Part shown: piece after piece, positions 1-6,675 of the stretch | Position numbering within the stretch: the first letter of the stretch is position 1 | Layout: each line of letters begins with the position of its first letter | DNA from: Ga0074130 sp035565355 | Lineage (GTDB): Bacteria > Pseudomonadota > Gammaproteobacteria > Burkholderiales > Rhodocyclaceae | Assembly (NCBI GenBank): GCA_035565355.1 | Contig: DATMSM010000044.1 | Coordinates: forward strand, 1-64,000 | Length of the DNA: 64,000 nucleotides | Reading direction: 5' to 3' | The notes under the pieces: generated by a model | What the model saw: only the letters and a program-made list of their open reading frames with translations | Databases searched by the model: none | Told to the model about the DNA's origin: nothing | Program-made: the position numbers and the translations under genes

Positions 1-65
1 GTGACTCCCGGAAGCTCAGCAGACGCCTGCGAACTTTCTGTCTGCGTGTCGCGCATTAGGCTCAT
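1..65 (-). CDS. possible N-terminal fragment of a leftward gene
   Basis: Reading the minus strand from an ATG at 65 gives about 21 codons (beginning M-S-L-M-R-D-T-Q-T-E) that stay open to the window edge. I do not recognise the protein. It would be divergent to xseA and would have the DnaA-box cluster about 50 bases upstream of its start. The fragment is too short to judge coding potential. Confidence 0.2.
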   Translation of the reverse strand, partial: MSLMRDTQTESSQASAELPGV

Positions 66-547
66 GGAAGACAGGATACCCAATCAAATTTAATACAAAT
101 GAAACCCATAGTTATCCACAAATTCTGTGGATAAAGATGTGGATTAGACGGGAACAAAGAAGCTAAGCCCGCCTCCCATCTAGGTTTTTCTTATTGAGAA
201 CAAAAATTAAGCTTATATTTCACTTCATTAAAAACAATGACTTAGCAAGACAACCCAGTACTGGTGCCGGTTTGCGCGCAGCCTCATGCAAGACTGGGCA
301 GTTTACGCACACCCCGCCACGCACGCTGCCCCAGACCGCGTTCGGCCTGTGTATAGGCCGCAACACACAACAACAAACATGCTGCATATAAAACGCAGGC
401 TTTGTGAAAACTTTCACGCATGTGCAAGCCACGCTGCAAGGGCAGCCTAGCGCTCCATGCCGATGCCGTTTTCCCATTTTCCCCTCCCATCGCATTTACA
501 ATCGGCGCTGAGCCTGTCGCTTTCCCGCCCTTTTCCCGCCTTCAGTC
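66..547. other. gene-free AT-rich region upstream of xseA
   Basis: About 480 bases without a convincing gene. The part from roughly 85 to 245 is clearly AT-richer than the rest of the window and contains the DnaA-box cluster at 112-146, followed by A/T runs near 183-240. Short open frames here (for example 194-391 and 220-495) have no family resemblance and overlap on both strands, so I do not call them. The right end (about 430-547) should hold the xseA promoter, but I see no clear -35/-10 pair. Confidence 0.6.
112..146. promoter_or_regulatory. cluster of three DnaA-box-like 9-mers
   Basis: TTATCCACA at 112-120 and its inverse TGTGGATAA at 126-134 are two perfect DnaA boxes facing each other across AATTC, forming a 23-base inverted repeat. 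TGTGGATTA at 138-146 is a third box with one mismatch, in the same orientation as the second. They sit in an AT-rich gap. This could be part of a replication origin, a DnaA-titrating site, or a DnaA-regulated promoter. No dnaA, dnaN, rpmH or parAB gene is visible in the window to decide. Confidence 0.55.
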
Positions 548-1870
548 ATGCACGCCAGCAACACCGTCCTCAGCATCAGCGAACTCAACCGGCGCGCGCG
601 CCAATTGCTGGAAGGCAATTTCCCCTTGCTCTGGGTCAGTGGCGAAGTTTCCAATCTGACCCGCGCGGCTTCGGGCCATGTCTATTTCAGCCTCAAGGAC
701 GCCGCAGCCCAGGTGCGCTGCGTCATGTTCCGCTCACGTGCCCAGGTGCTGCCCTGGCGCCTGGAAAACGGCCAGCAGGTCGAGGCGCAGGTACTGGTGT
801 CGCTATACGAGGCGCGCGGCGACTTTCAGCTCAATGTCGAAGGCATGCGCCGCGCCGGCCTCGGCCAGCTCTTCGAAGCCTTTGCCCGCCTCAAGACCAA
901 GCTCGAACAGGAAGGCCTGTTCGCACCGGAGCGCAAGCGCGCCCTGCCCGTCTATCCACGCGCCATCGGCATCATCAGCTCACCGCAGGCGGCAGCCCTG
1001 CGCGATCTGCTGACAGCGCTGCAGCGGCGCGCCCCGCATGTGCCCGTCATCCTCTACCCCACCCTGGTGCAGGGCGAGCAGGCTGCGGCCGGTGTCGCTG
1101 CGGCGATTGCCAGCGCCAATCGTCGCAATGAGTGCGATGTACTTGTCGTCGCGCGCGGTGGCGGCAGTATCGAAGACCTGTGGGCCTTCAACGAGGAACT
1201 CAGCGCGCGCGCCATCGCCGAGAGCCGGATTCCCGTGATCAGCGGCGTCGGCCACGAAACCGACTTCACGATTGCCGACTTTGCCGCCGACCTGCGCGCA
1301 GCCACGCCCACGGCCGCCGCCGAACTCGTCAGCGCCGGCTGGTTCGCGGTGCGCCGCGAATTGGGCGTGCTGCATGCGGACCTGCAATCCCTGCTGCGCC
1401 AGAAAATCGAGAGCCGCATGCAGGCGGTGGACCTGCTCGCACATCGCCTGATTTCGCCGCAACAGCGTTTGCAACATGCCGGACAGGCGCTGCAACTGCT
1501 GCAGGGGCGCATGCGCCACGCCGCCCACACCCTGCTGCGCGCACGCCGCGAACGGGTGGGGCATCAGCAGCTGGCATTGCAGCGCGCGCGTCCGCAACTG
1601 AGCGCACACCAGGGTCAGGTGCAACTGCTTGGCCAGCGCCTTGCCAATGTCATGCAGCAACGCATGCAGGAGCAGCAGGCCGCCTGCGAACGTCTCGGTG
1701 CTGCGCTGACCCACCTCAATCCAGACGCCACGCTGGCGCGCGGCTACAGCATCGTGCGTGATGCCGCCGGCAAGATTGTCAGCGACAGCAGCCAGCTGCA
1801 GGCCGGCGACGCAATCCGCCTGCGCTTCGGCAAGGGCAGCGCCGACGGGCATATCGATTGCGTCGAATAA
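548..1870 (+). CDS. xseA: exodeoxyribonuclease VII large subunit
   Basis: Large subunit of exonuclease VII, the cytoplasmic enzyme that degrades single-stranded DNA to oligonucleotides together with several small XseB subunits. The 440 residues match the usual length. An N-terminal OB-fold carries the SGEVSN and GHVYFSLKD motifs (about residues 32-50). The catalytic core has VVARGGGSIEDLW (about 199-211) and SGVGHETDFTIADFAA (about 232-247), and the C-terminal half is a long helical, coiled-coil region ending in the typical LARGYSIVRD block. xseB is not adjacent. The ATG at 548 has no obvious Shine-Dalgarno sequence, but it places the OB-fold at the usual distance from the N terminus. Confidence 0.97.
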   Translation: MHASNTVLSISELNRRARQLLEGNFPLLWVSGEVSNLTRAASGHVYFSLKDAAAQVRCVMFRSRAQVLPWRLENGQQVEAQVLVSLYEARGDFQLNVEGMRRAGLGQLFEAFARLKTKLEQEGLFAPERKRALPVYPRAIGIISSPQAAALRDLLTALQRRAPHVPVILYPTLVQGEQAAAGVAAAIASANRRNECDVLVVARGGGSIEDLWAFNEELSARAIAESRIPVISGVGHETDFTIADFAADLRAATPTAAAELVSAGWFAVRRELGVLHADLQSLLRQKIESRMQAVDLLAHRLISPQQRLQHAGQALQLLQGRMRHAAHTLLRARRERVGHQQLALQRARPQLSAHQGQVQLLGQRLANVMQQRMQEQQAACERLGAALTHLNPDATLARGYSIVRDAAGKIVSDSSQLQAGDAIRLRFGKGSADGHIDCVE

Positions 1871-1968
1871 GTCCGTACAGAGCAGCGTGTATTGCCAGCG
1901 CGCGATATTCGACTAAAATGCTCGGATAAATTCAAGCACCAACCCCAACCGTAACTGGAGAACACAAG

Positions 1969-2559
1969 ATGGCTGAACATACCCTTCCCGCCCTGCCCTA
2001 CGCGCAGGACGCACTGGCCCCGCACATCTCGAAGGAAACCTTCGAGTTCCACTACGGCAAGCATCATCAGGCCTACGTGACCAACCTGAACAACCTGATC
2101 AAGGGCACCGAGTTCGAAAACCTCGATCTCGAAGAGATCATCAAGAAGGCACCGGCTGGCGGCGTCTACAACAACTCCGCTCAAGTGTGGAACCACACCT
2201 TCTTCTGGAACAGCATGAAGCCGAACGGCGGCGGCGAGCCGACCGGCGCGCTGGCTGACGCCATCAAGGCCAAGTGGGGCTCGTTCGAAGAGTTCAAGAA
2301 GGCCTTCCAGGCTTCCGCCGTCGGCAACTTCGGTTCCGGCTGGACTTGGCTGATCAAGAAGGCCGACGGTTCGGTCGACATCCTCAACACCGGCGCCGCC
2401 GGCACCCCGCTGAAGAGCGGCGAAGGCAAGGCCCTGCTGTGCATCGACGTATGGGAACACGCCTACTACATCGACTACCGCAACGCCCGTCCGAAGTTCG
2501 TCGAAACCTTCCTGGCCAGCCTGGCCAACTGGGATTTCGCCGCCAAGAACTTCGCCTAA
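1969..2559 (+). CDS. sodB: iron superoxide dismutase
   Basis: Cytoplasmic Fe-type superoxide dismutase, converting superoxide to oxygen and hydrogen peroxide. The 196 residues are normal for the family. Metal-ligand regions are visible: HYGKHHQAYV near residue 27, QVWNHTFFW near 70-78 and DVWEHAYYIDY near 161-171. A glutamine in the AQVWNHTF block and the GSGWTWL block fit the iron rather than the manganese subfamily, which is an inference from subfamily patterns. A GGAG ribosome-binding site precedes the ATG. The gene is followed by a strong palindromic terminator shared with the convergent transaldolase gene. Confidence 0.96.
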   Translation: MAEHTLPALPYAQDALAPHISKETFEFHYGKHHQAYVTNLNNLIKGTEFENLDLEEIIKKAPAGGVYNNSAQVWNHTFFWNSMKPNGGGEPTGALADAIKAKWGSFEEFKKAFQASAVGNFGSGWTWLIKKADGSVDILNTGAAGTPLKSGEGKALLCIDVWEHAYYIDYRNARPKFVETFLASLANWDFAAKNFA

Positions 2560-2580
2560 GCGAACGCTGGCTGTAAATGA

Positions 2581-2608
2581 AAAACGGGACCCGCGGGTCC
2601 CGTTTTTT
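2581..2608. terminator. bidirectional terminator between sodB and tal
   Basis: A perfect 26-base palindrome at 2581-2606 (arm AAAACGGGACCCG) with a T run on the plus strand and the matching A run that serves the minus strand. It lies between the convergent genes sodB and tal and can end both transcripts. Confidence 0.9.
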
Positions 2609-2625
2609 ATGGGTATCGAACCCTA

Positions 2626-3711
2626 TCAAGCGGCAGTGAGTTTTTCGCTCTTCTGCTCTATGCGCTGCAGCAGTTGCTGCCACGACTTGACGAAGGCCTC
2701 GGCACCCTCCTTCTGCAGGCGTTCGGCCAGTGCGCTGATATTCACACCGGCGGCCTCATAGGCGGAGAGCACGGTCTCGCCGGCGGCGCTGGCGCTTGCC
2801 ATTTCATGGTTGAGTTCGTCGGTATGCGCAGCCAATGCCAGCAGGGTCTTTTCCGGAATCGTGTTGACCGTGTCTGCCACGGCCAGCGTCTCGATGTAGA
2901 GGATGGGAGAGGCGTTCGGGTCCTTGGTGCCGGTGCTGGCCCACAACAGGCGCTGCGGCTGGGCGCCGGCGGCGGCCAGTTTCTGCCAGCGCTCCGAAGC
3001 GAGCAGCGTGCGATAGGCGCGGTAGGTGCGCGCACCGACTGCAATGCCCAGCTTGTTGATGAGCCGCTCCGGCACCTTGCCGGCGACGGCCGCATCCCAG
3101 CGGCTGATGAAGAGCGAGGCAACCGAGGCCACGTCGAGCGACAGACCGGCCGCATGACGACGCTCCAGGCCACGCATGTAGGCTTCTGCTGCGGCAAGGT
3201 AATGCTCGCGTGAAAACAGCAGCGTCACATTCACGGGCACGCCCGCGAAGATGGCCTCTTCAATTGCCGGAATTCCCTCCGGCGTGCCCGGAATCTTGAC
3301 GAAGAGATTGACCCGCATGGCCTGATCGTGGATCAACTTGGCGGCGGCGATGGTGCCTTGGGTATCGGCGGCGAGTAGCGGCGACACCTCCATCGAAACC
3401 CAGCCGTCTACGCCCTTGGTGGCGTCGTAGATGGGGCGAAACAGGTCAGCCGCGCGGCGCAGGTCTTCGAGCGCGAGCTCATTGAACAGGCTTTCGCCGC
3501 TCAGCCCGGCCTTGGCCTTGGTGCGAATGGCCTCATCGTAGGCAGCGGTGTTGCCGATGGCATTGTCAAAGATGCTGGGATTGGAGGTCAGGCCTGTCAC
3601 CGACAGGGTGTCGATATAGCGCTTGAGGCTGCCGTCGTCGAGCATTTCACGCGTGATGTTGTCCAGCCACAGGCTCTGGCCCATGGCATGCAAAGCGGCA
3701 GGAGTGTTCAT
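2626..3711 (-). CDS. tal: transaldolase
   Basis: Transaldolase of the non-oxidative pentose phosphate pathway, moving a dihydroxyacetone unit from sedoheptulose 7-phosphate to glyceraldehyde 3-phosphate through a lysine Schiff base. At 361 residues it fits the longer transaldolase subfamily with the N-terminal QSLWLDNI motif. TSNPSIFDNAI (about 42-52) and LFVKIPGTPEG (about 136-146, Schiff-base lysine) are visible, as is LLWASTGTKDPNAS near 257-270. It is convergent with sodB and has its own GAAGG ribosome-binding site. The adjacent gluconeogenic partners seen in some genomes (pgi fusions) are absent, so it acts as a stand-alone enzyme. Confidence 0.95.
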   Translation of the reverse strand: MNTPAALHAMGQSLWLDNITREMLDDGSLKRYIDTLSVTGLTSNPSIFDNAIGNTAAYDEAIRTKAKAGLSGESLFNELALEDLRRAADLFRPIYDATKGVDGWVSMEVSPLLAADTQGTIAAAKLIHDQAMRVNLFVKIPGTPEGIPAIEEAIFAGVPVNVTLLFSREHYLAAAEAYMRGLERRHAAGLSLDVASVASLFISRWDAAVAGKVPERLINKLGIAVGARTYRAYRTLLASERWQKLAAAGAQPQRLLWASTGTKDPNASPILYIETLAVADTVNTIPEKTLLALAAHTDELNHEMASASAAGETVLSAYEAAGVNISALAERLQKEGAEAFVKSWQQLLQRIEQKSEKLTAA

Positions 3712-3771
3712 GATGAAACCTTCAGCAATAGTTTGATTCAGTCAGAAAGGGAGGCGGGGCGGAAGTTCCGC

Positions 3772-4452
3772 CTAGTTGCTGAATAGCTTCTTCAGCAGGG
3801 CCGAGCCGGTGCCAACCGGATCCTGGCGAATCGCCCTTTCTTCTTCGGCCAGCGTCAGGAAGAGGCCATCGAGCGCCTTGCGCGTGACATAGTTCTCGAT
3901 CTTGTCATCCTCCGACTTAATGACGCCGAAGGATGCGGCCTGGCCGGCCAGCTTGTTGTACTGCCGGGCGAGGCCGACGCGATCTGTCGCGTTCTTGACC
4001 ACCGGCAGGAACTTCTTGCTCAGCGAGCCCTCGGTCTTGCCGCGAAAGAACTGCGTCACCGCATCGTCGCCGCCGGCAAGAATGCCTTTCGCGTCCTGTA
4101 CGGACATCCCCTTGACGGCGTCGATCAGCAGTTGTTTGGCCTCGGGCATGGCAGCCTCGGCCGCGCGATTCAAGCTGACCTCAAGCTTGTCGAACTCGTC
4201 GCCCTTGCCCAGCAGCTTCATCGCCGACTTGGCCTGCTTGAGGCCGTCCGGCAAGGGAATATGTACCTTGGGACTGTTCAGGAAACCATCGGTCGCACCC
4301 AGGCGCGATACCGCCGCCGAGGAGGCACGTGTCAGGGTTTCCTTGAGGCCGGCGCTGGCCTCGCCCTGACTGACGCCGCTCAGATCAAGCGCCCAGACAT
4401 GGCTGGCAATCAGGGTGGCAGCCAGCAGGGCTGCGTTGGCAATTTTTCGCAT
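3772..4452 (-). CDS. DUF4197 family exported protein
   Basis: A 226-residue protein with an N-terminal signal peptide (MRKIANAALLAATLIASHVWA, cleavage after VWA), so probably periplasmic or secreted. The rest matches my memory of the DUF4197 family: mostly helical, with LGATDGFLNSPKVHIPLP and a conserved ENYVTRKALDGLF block near the C terminus. The function of the family is unknown. The start is supported by CGGAGGATAT directly before the ATG. It lies between tal and a DUF192 gene on the same strand, 60 bases from the former, and may share a transcript with the upstream gene. Confidence 0.85.
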   Translation of the reverse strand: MRKIANAALLAATLIASHVWALDLSGVSQGEASAGLKETLTRASSAAVSRLGATDGFLNSPKVHIPLPDGLKQAKSAMKLLGKGDEFDKLEVSLNRAAEAAMPEAKQLLIDAVKGMSVQDAKGILAGGDDAVTQFFRGKTEGSLSKKFLPVVKNATDRVGLARQYNKLAGQAASFGVIKSEDDKIENYVTRKALDGLFLTLAEEERAIRQDPVGTGSALLKKLFSN

Positions 4453-4497
4453 ATATCCTCCGATTTCCTCTTGTGTTTGTATAGCAGTTTCAGCCCC

Positions 4498-4938
4498 TCA
4501 TTGCGGGCCGGGCGCGCGCTCCAGGCCGCGAATCTGCGCCCCCGCGCCGAGGCCACGCTGCTTGAACCAGTTGCGGTTCATCTCGAGCGCATAACGGGCA
4601 GGCCGCTGCGCGCAGTGGTTATTTTCCGTCTTGGGCGCCATTTCCTCGACATTGATGATGCGCCCCTCCTCGTCGAGAAAAGCCACCGACAGCGGCAGCA
4701 AGGTATTGCGCATCCACATGCAGTGCTGTGCGACCGCCGGAAACACGAACAGCATGCCCTGCTGCTCCGGCATCTCTTTGCGGAACATCAGCCCGCGCTG
4801 GCGAGTGGCGTCGGTATGTGCCAGCTCAGCCTGGATGCGGTACATGCCGACCGTCAGATCCAGGCTGCTCGCGGCCCAGACAGACACGGGCAAGAACAGG
4901 CAGAGCAGGAGAAGTTTGCGGCAGATGAAATGCTTCAT
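4498..4938 (-). CDS. DUF192 family exported protein
   Basis: DUF192 proteins are small exported beta-rich proteins of unknown function, common in proteobacteria and archaea. Family hallmarks are visible: TRQRGLMFR, GMLFVFP, CMWMRNT, PLSVAFLDEEGRI, and a C-terminal ALEM segment. I place the start at the ATG at 4938 because it begins directly with a signal peptide (MKHFICRKLLLLCLFLPVSV, cleavage after WA). The same frame is open to 4977, with other ATGs at 4947 and 4977. None of the three has a clear ribosome-binding site, so the start is uncertain by up to 13 residues. The mature part is about 124 residues, normal for the family. Confidence 0.85.
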   Translation of the reverse strand: MKHFICRKLLLLCLFLPVSVWAASSLDLTVGMYRIQAELAHTDATRQRGLMFRKEMPEQQGMLFVFPAVAQHCMWMRNTLLPLSVAFLDEEGRIINVEEMAPKTENNHCAQRPARYALEMNRNWFKQRGLGAGAQIRGLERAPGPQ

Positions 4939-5000
4939 GAATGGCATGGATCGAGAGTCAGGTTCGCTAGTATGCATCGCCGCCGGGATTGCGCAAATTC

Positions 5001-5621
5001 TCAGCGCGGCCGGCGGGAGAATGGGCGCGGCTGCGCGCGGGCGGGCGAACGAGGAGCGGGCATCCGTAGCTCGGGCGGCAAGTCTGCCGCCTCACGCCAC
5101 TCGCCCGGCTGCATCTCGGCAAGTGACCAGGGACCGATGCGCGCACGAACCAGGCGCAGGGTCGGCAAGCCGACCTTGGCCGTCATGCGGCGCACCTGGC
5201 GGTTCTTGCCTTCGCGTATGGTCAGCTCGATCCAGCTCGTCGGAACCGAGAGGCGCACACGTATCGGCGGATGCCGCGGCCACAGTCCCTGCGGCTCCTC
5301 GATCATGCGCGCCTCGCAGGGCTGGGTGATGAAGTCGCCCAGATCCAGCGGTGCCTGCAATTGGGCAAGCTGCGCTGCCGTCGGCACGCCCTCGACTTGC
5401 GCCCAGTAGGTTTTGGCCAGTTTGAACTTGGGATGGGCGATACGCGCCTGCAGGCTGCCGTCATCGGTCAGCAGCAGCAGGCCTTCGCTGTCGGCATCCA
5501 GGCGCCCGGCTGCATAAACGCCGGGGACGGGGATGTAGTCTTTGAGTGTCTGCTTGCCATCCACCGGCGAAAACTGGGTCAGCACGCCGTAGGGCTTGTT
5601 GAGGAGGAGGATTCTGGACAT
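5001..5621 (-). CDS. RsuA/RluE-family pseudouridine synthase
   Basis: A 206-residue pseudouridine synthase that isomerises a specific uridine in rRNA. It starts directly with the catalytic-domain sequence LLLNKPYGVLTQF and carries GRLDADSEGLLLLTDDG, whose aspartate is the catalytic residue, followed by KTYWAQVEG and the TIREGKNRQVRRMTA motif. It lacks an N-terminal S4 domain, which points to the RluE type (23S rRNA U2457 in E. coli) rather than RsuA; this assignment is an inference. I chose the ATG at 5621 because the in-frame extension to 5747 is not conserved-looking. The C-terminal tail is arginine- and proline-rich. Confidence 0.88.
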   Translation of the reverse strand: MSRILLLNKPYGVLTQFSPVDGKQTLKDYIPVPGVYAAGRLDADSEGLLLLTDDGSLQARIAHPKFKLAKTYWAQVEGVPTAAQLAQLQAPLDLGDFITQPCEARMIEEPQGLWPRHPPIRVRLSVPTSWIELTIREGKNRQVRRMTAKVGLPTLRLVRARIGPWSLAEMQPGEWREAADLPPELRMPAPRSPARAQPRPFSRRPR

Positions 5622-5744
5622 GAGACCGGCAATCATACTTGCCTGCAGACAAAGGCGCATTGCCCGCCGCTCCCCGGGGCGCTGGCACCAGGCAAGCCCT
5701 GTGTTCCGGGGTTTGCATGAAACGGAGACCGCCCCGCAACGCGG

Positions 5745-5783
5745 CAAAGAAAAACCCGCCGGGGCTCGCGCCGCAGGCGGGTT
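5745..5783 (-). terminator. terminator downstream of the cold-shock gene
   Basis: On the minus strand, AACCCGCC (rc of 5776-5783) pairs with GGCGGGTT (rc of 5753-5760) and is followed by TTTTTCTTT. It lies 32 bases after the stop codon of the cold-shock gene and before the pseudouridine synthase gene. Confidence 0.8.
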
Positions 5784-5814
5784 CAGTCCAGTCCTGAAAA
5801 CAGGTACCGGGCGA

Positions 5815-6021
5815 TCAGGCTGCCTTCTGAATATTGGAGGCTTGCTTGCCCTTGGGGCCCTGGGTCACCTCGAACGAGACCTTTTCCCCTTCCTTGAGCG
5901 TCTTGAAGCCGTTCATCGTGATCGCGGAGAAGTGAGCGAAGAGATCCTCGCTACCGTCGTCCGGGGTGATGAAGCCATAGCCCTTGGAATCATTGAACCA
6001 CTTGACAGTACCTGTTGCCAT
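5815..6021 (-). CDS. cold-shock domain protein (CspA family)
   Basis: A 68-residue single cold-shock domain protein, an RNA/DNA chaperone binding single-stranded nucleic acid. Both binding motifs are present: GTVKWFNDSKGYGFI (RNP1, about residues 4-18) and DLFAHFSAI (RNP2, about 26-34). AGGGAAGA precedes the ATG. A gene-free stretch of about 335 bases separates it from clpS, leaving room for the long structured 5' leader that often controls csp genes. It is transcribed away from clpS and ends at its own terminator. Which csp paralogue it is cannot be told from sequence alone. Confidence 0.95.
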   Translation of the reverse strand: MATGTVKWFNDSKGYGFITPDDGSEDLFAHFSAITMNGFKTLKEGEKVSFEVTQGPKGKQASNIQKAA

Positions 6022-6357
6022 ATCACGTCTTCCCTAAAGATGTAGAACGAACCGGTACACCGCGCTAACGGTGCATGCCGGGGCATGTTTGCATTCAGAC
6101 ATCACAGGGGAAATGTTCTTGAGGGAACTACGTAATTCCAACACTGCGCTGCAACTTGAAACAAACACGGTAGGATTTTTACCGACTTCCATTTTAAGCG
6201 TCAAGGGATTTTTTATGCCTGGAACCAATAAATTAATCACAAATGCAACAGCTTGCTTTTGCGCAAGCCACCCCCAACTGGCTTAAAACCCCTTCAGCAC
6301 CCCGGAAGCCCCCTGTATTCCGGTTGCACAGTTGGCAAATCCCATTAGAATCAAACC
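6022..6357. other. 335-base gap between the cold-shock gene and clpS
   Basis: A divergent intergenic region with no supported gene. The middle (about 6115-6250) is AT-rich. The two overlapping small frames here (6034-6240 minus, 6071-6286 plus) resemble no family. It should contain the promoters of both neighbours and a long csp leader. Close to clpS, TAGAAT at 6346-6351 could be a -10 box only a few bases before the start codon. Confidence 0.5.
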
Positions 6358-6675
6358 ATGGCTACACGCAAAGAAGAGGGCGGCAGCGGGGTCGTGCTGG
6401 AGACCAGCAAGACCCGCACGGCGCCCCCCCCGATGTACAAGGTTTTGTTGCTGAACGACGATTACACGCCCATGGATTTTGTGGTCGTGGTCTTGCAGAA
6501 GTTCTTCAATCTGGATCGCGAGCGCGCCACGGTGGTGATGCTGCAGGTCCATCGCGAAGGCAGAGGCGTTTGCGGAGTTTTTCCGCGAGATGTGGCAGCA
6601 ACCAAGAAAGAGCAGGTCAACACCTTCGCACGCCAGCATCAGCATCCGCTAGTGTGTGTCATGGAGGAGAATTAA
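6358..6675 (+). CDS. clpS: ATP-dependent Clp protease adaptor ClpS
   Basis: A 105-residue adaptor that binds N-degron substrates (N-terminal Leu, Phe, Tyr, Trp) and delivers them to ClpA. Family motifs are clear: PPPMYKVLLLNDDYTPMDFV (about residues 22-41), then the helix with VVLQKFFNLDRERATVVMLQVH and EGRGVCGVFPRDVA. The stop codon is directly followed by the clpA ATG, so the two are one operon. I see no Shine-Dalgarno sequence before this ATG, and a candidate -10 box lies very close, so translation may be leaderless or nearly so. Aat and Bpt, which create its substrates, are encoded at 52.3-53.8 kb. Confidence 0.97.
   Translation: MATRKEEGGSGVVLETSKTRTAPPPMYKVLLLNDDYTPMDFVVVVLQKFFNLDRERATVVMLQVHREGRGVCGVFPRDVAATKKEQVNTFARQHQHPLVCVMEEN

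Noticed and set aside
194..495. Small open frames in the region upstream of xseA
   Set aside because: They overlap on opposite strands, lack ribosome-binding sites and resemble nothing known.
980..1852. Long open frame on the minus strand inside xseA
   Set aside because: It is antisense to a certain gene and has no family features; long shadow frames are usual in GC-rich DNA.
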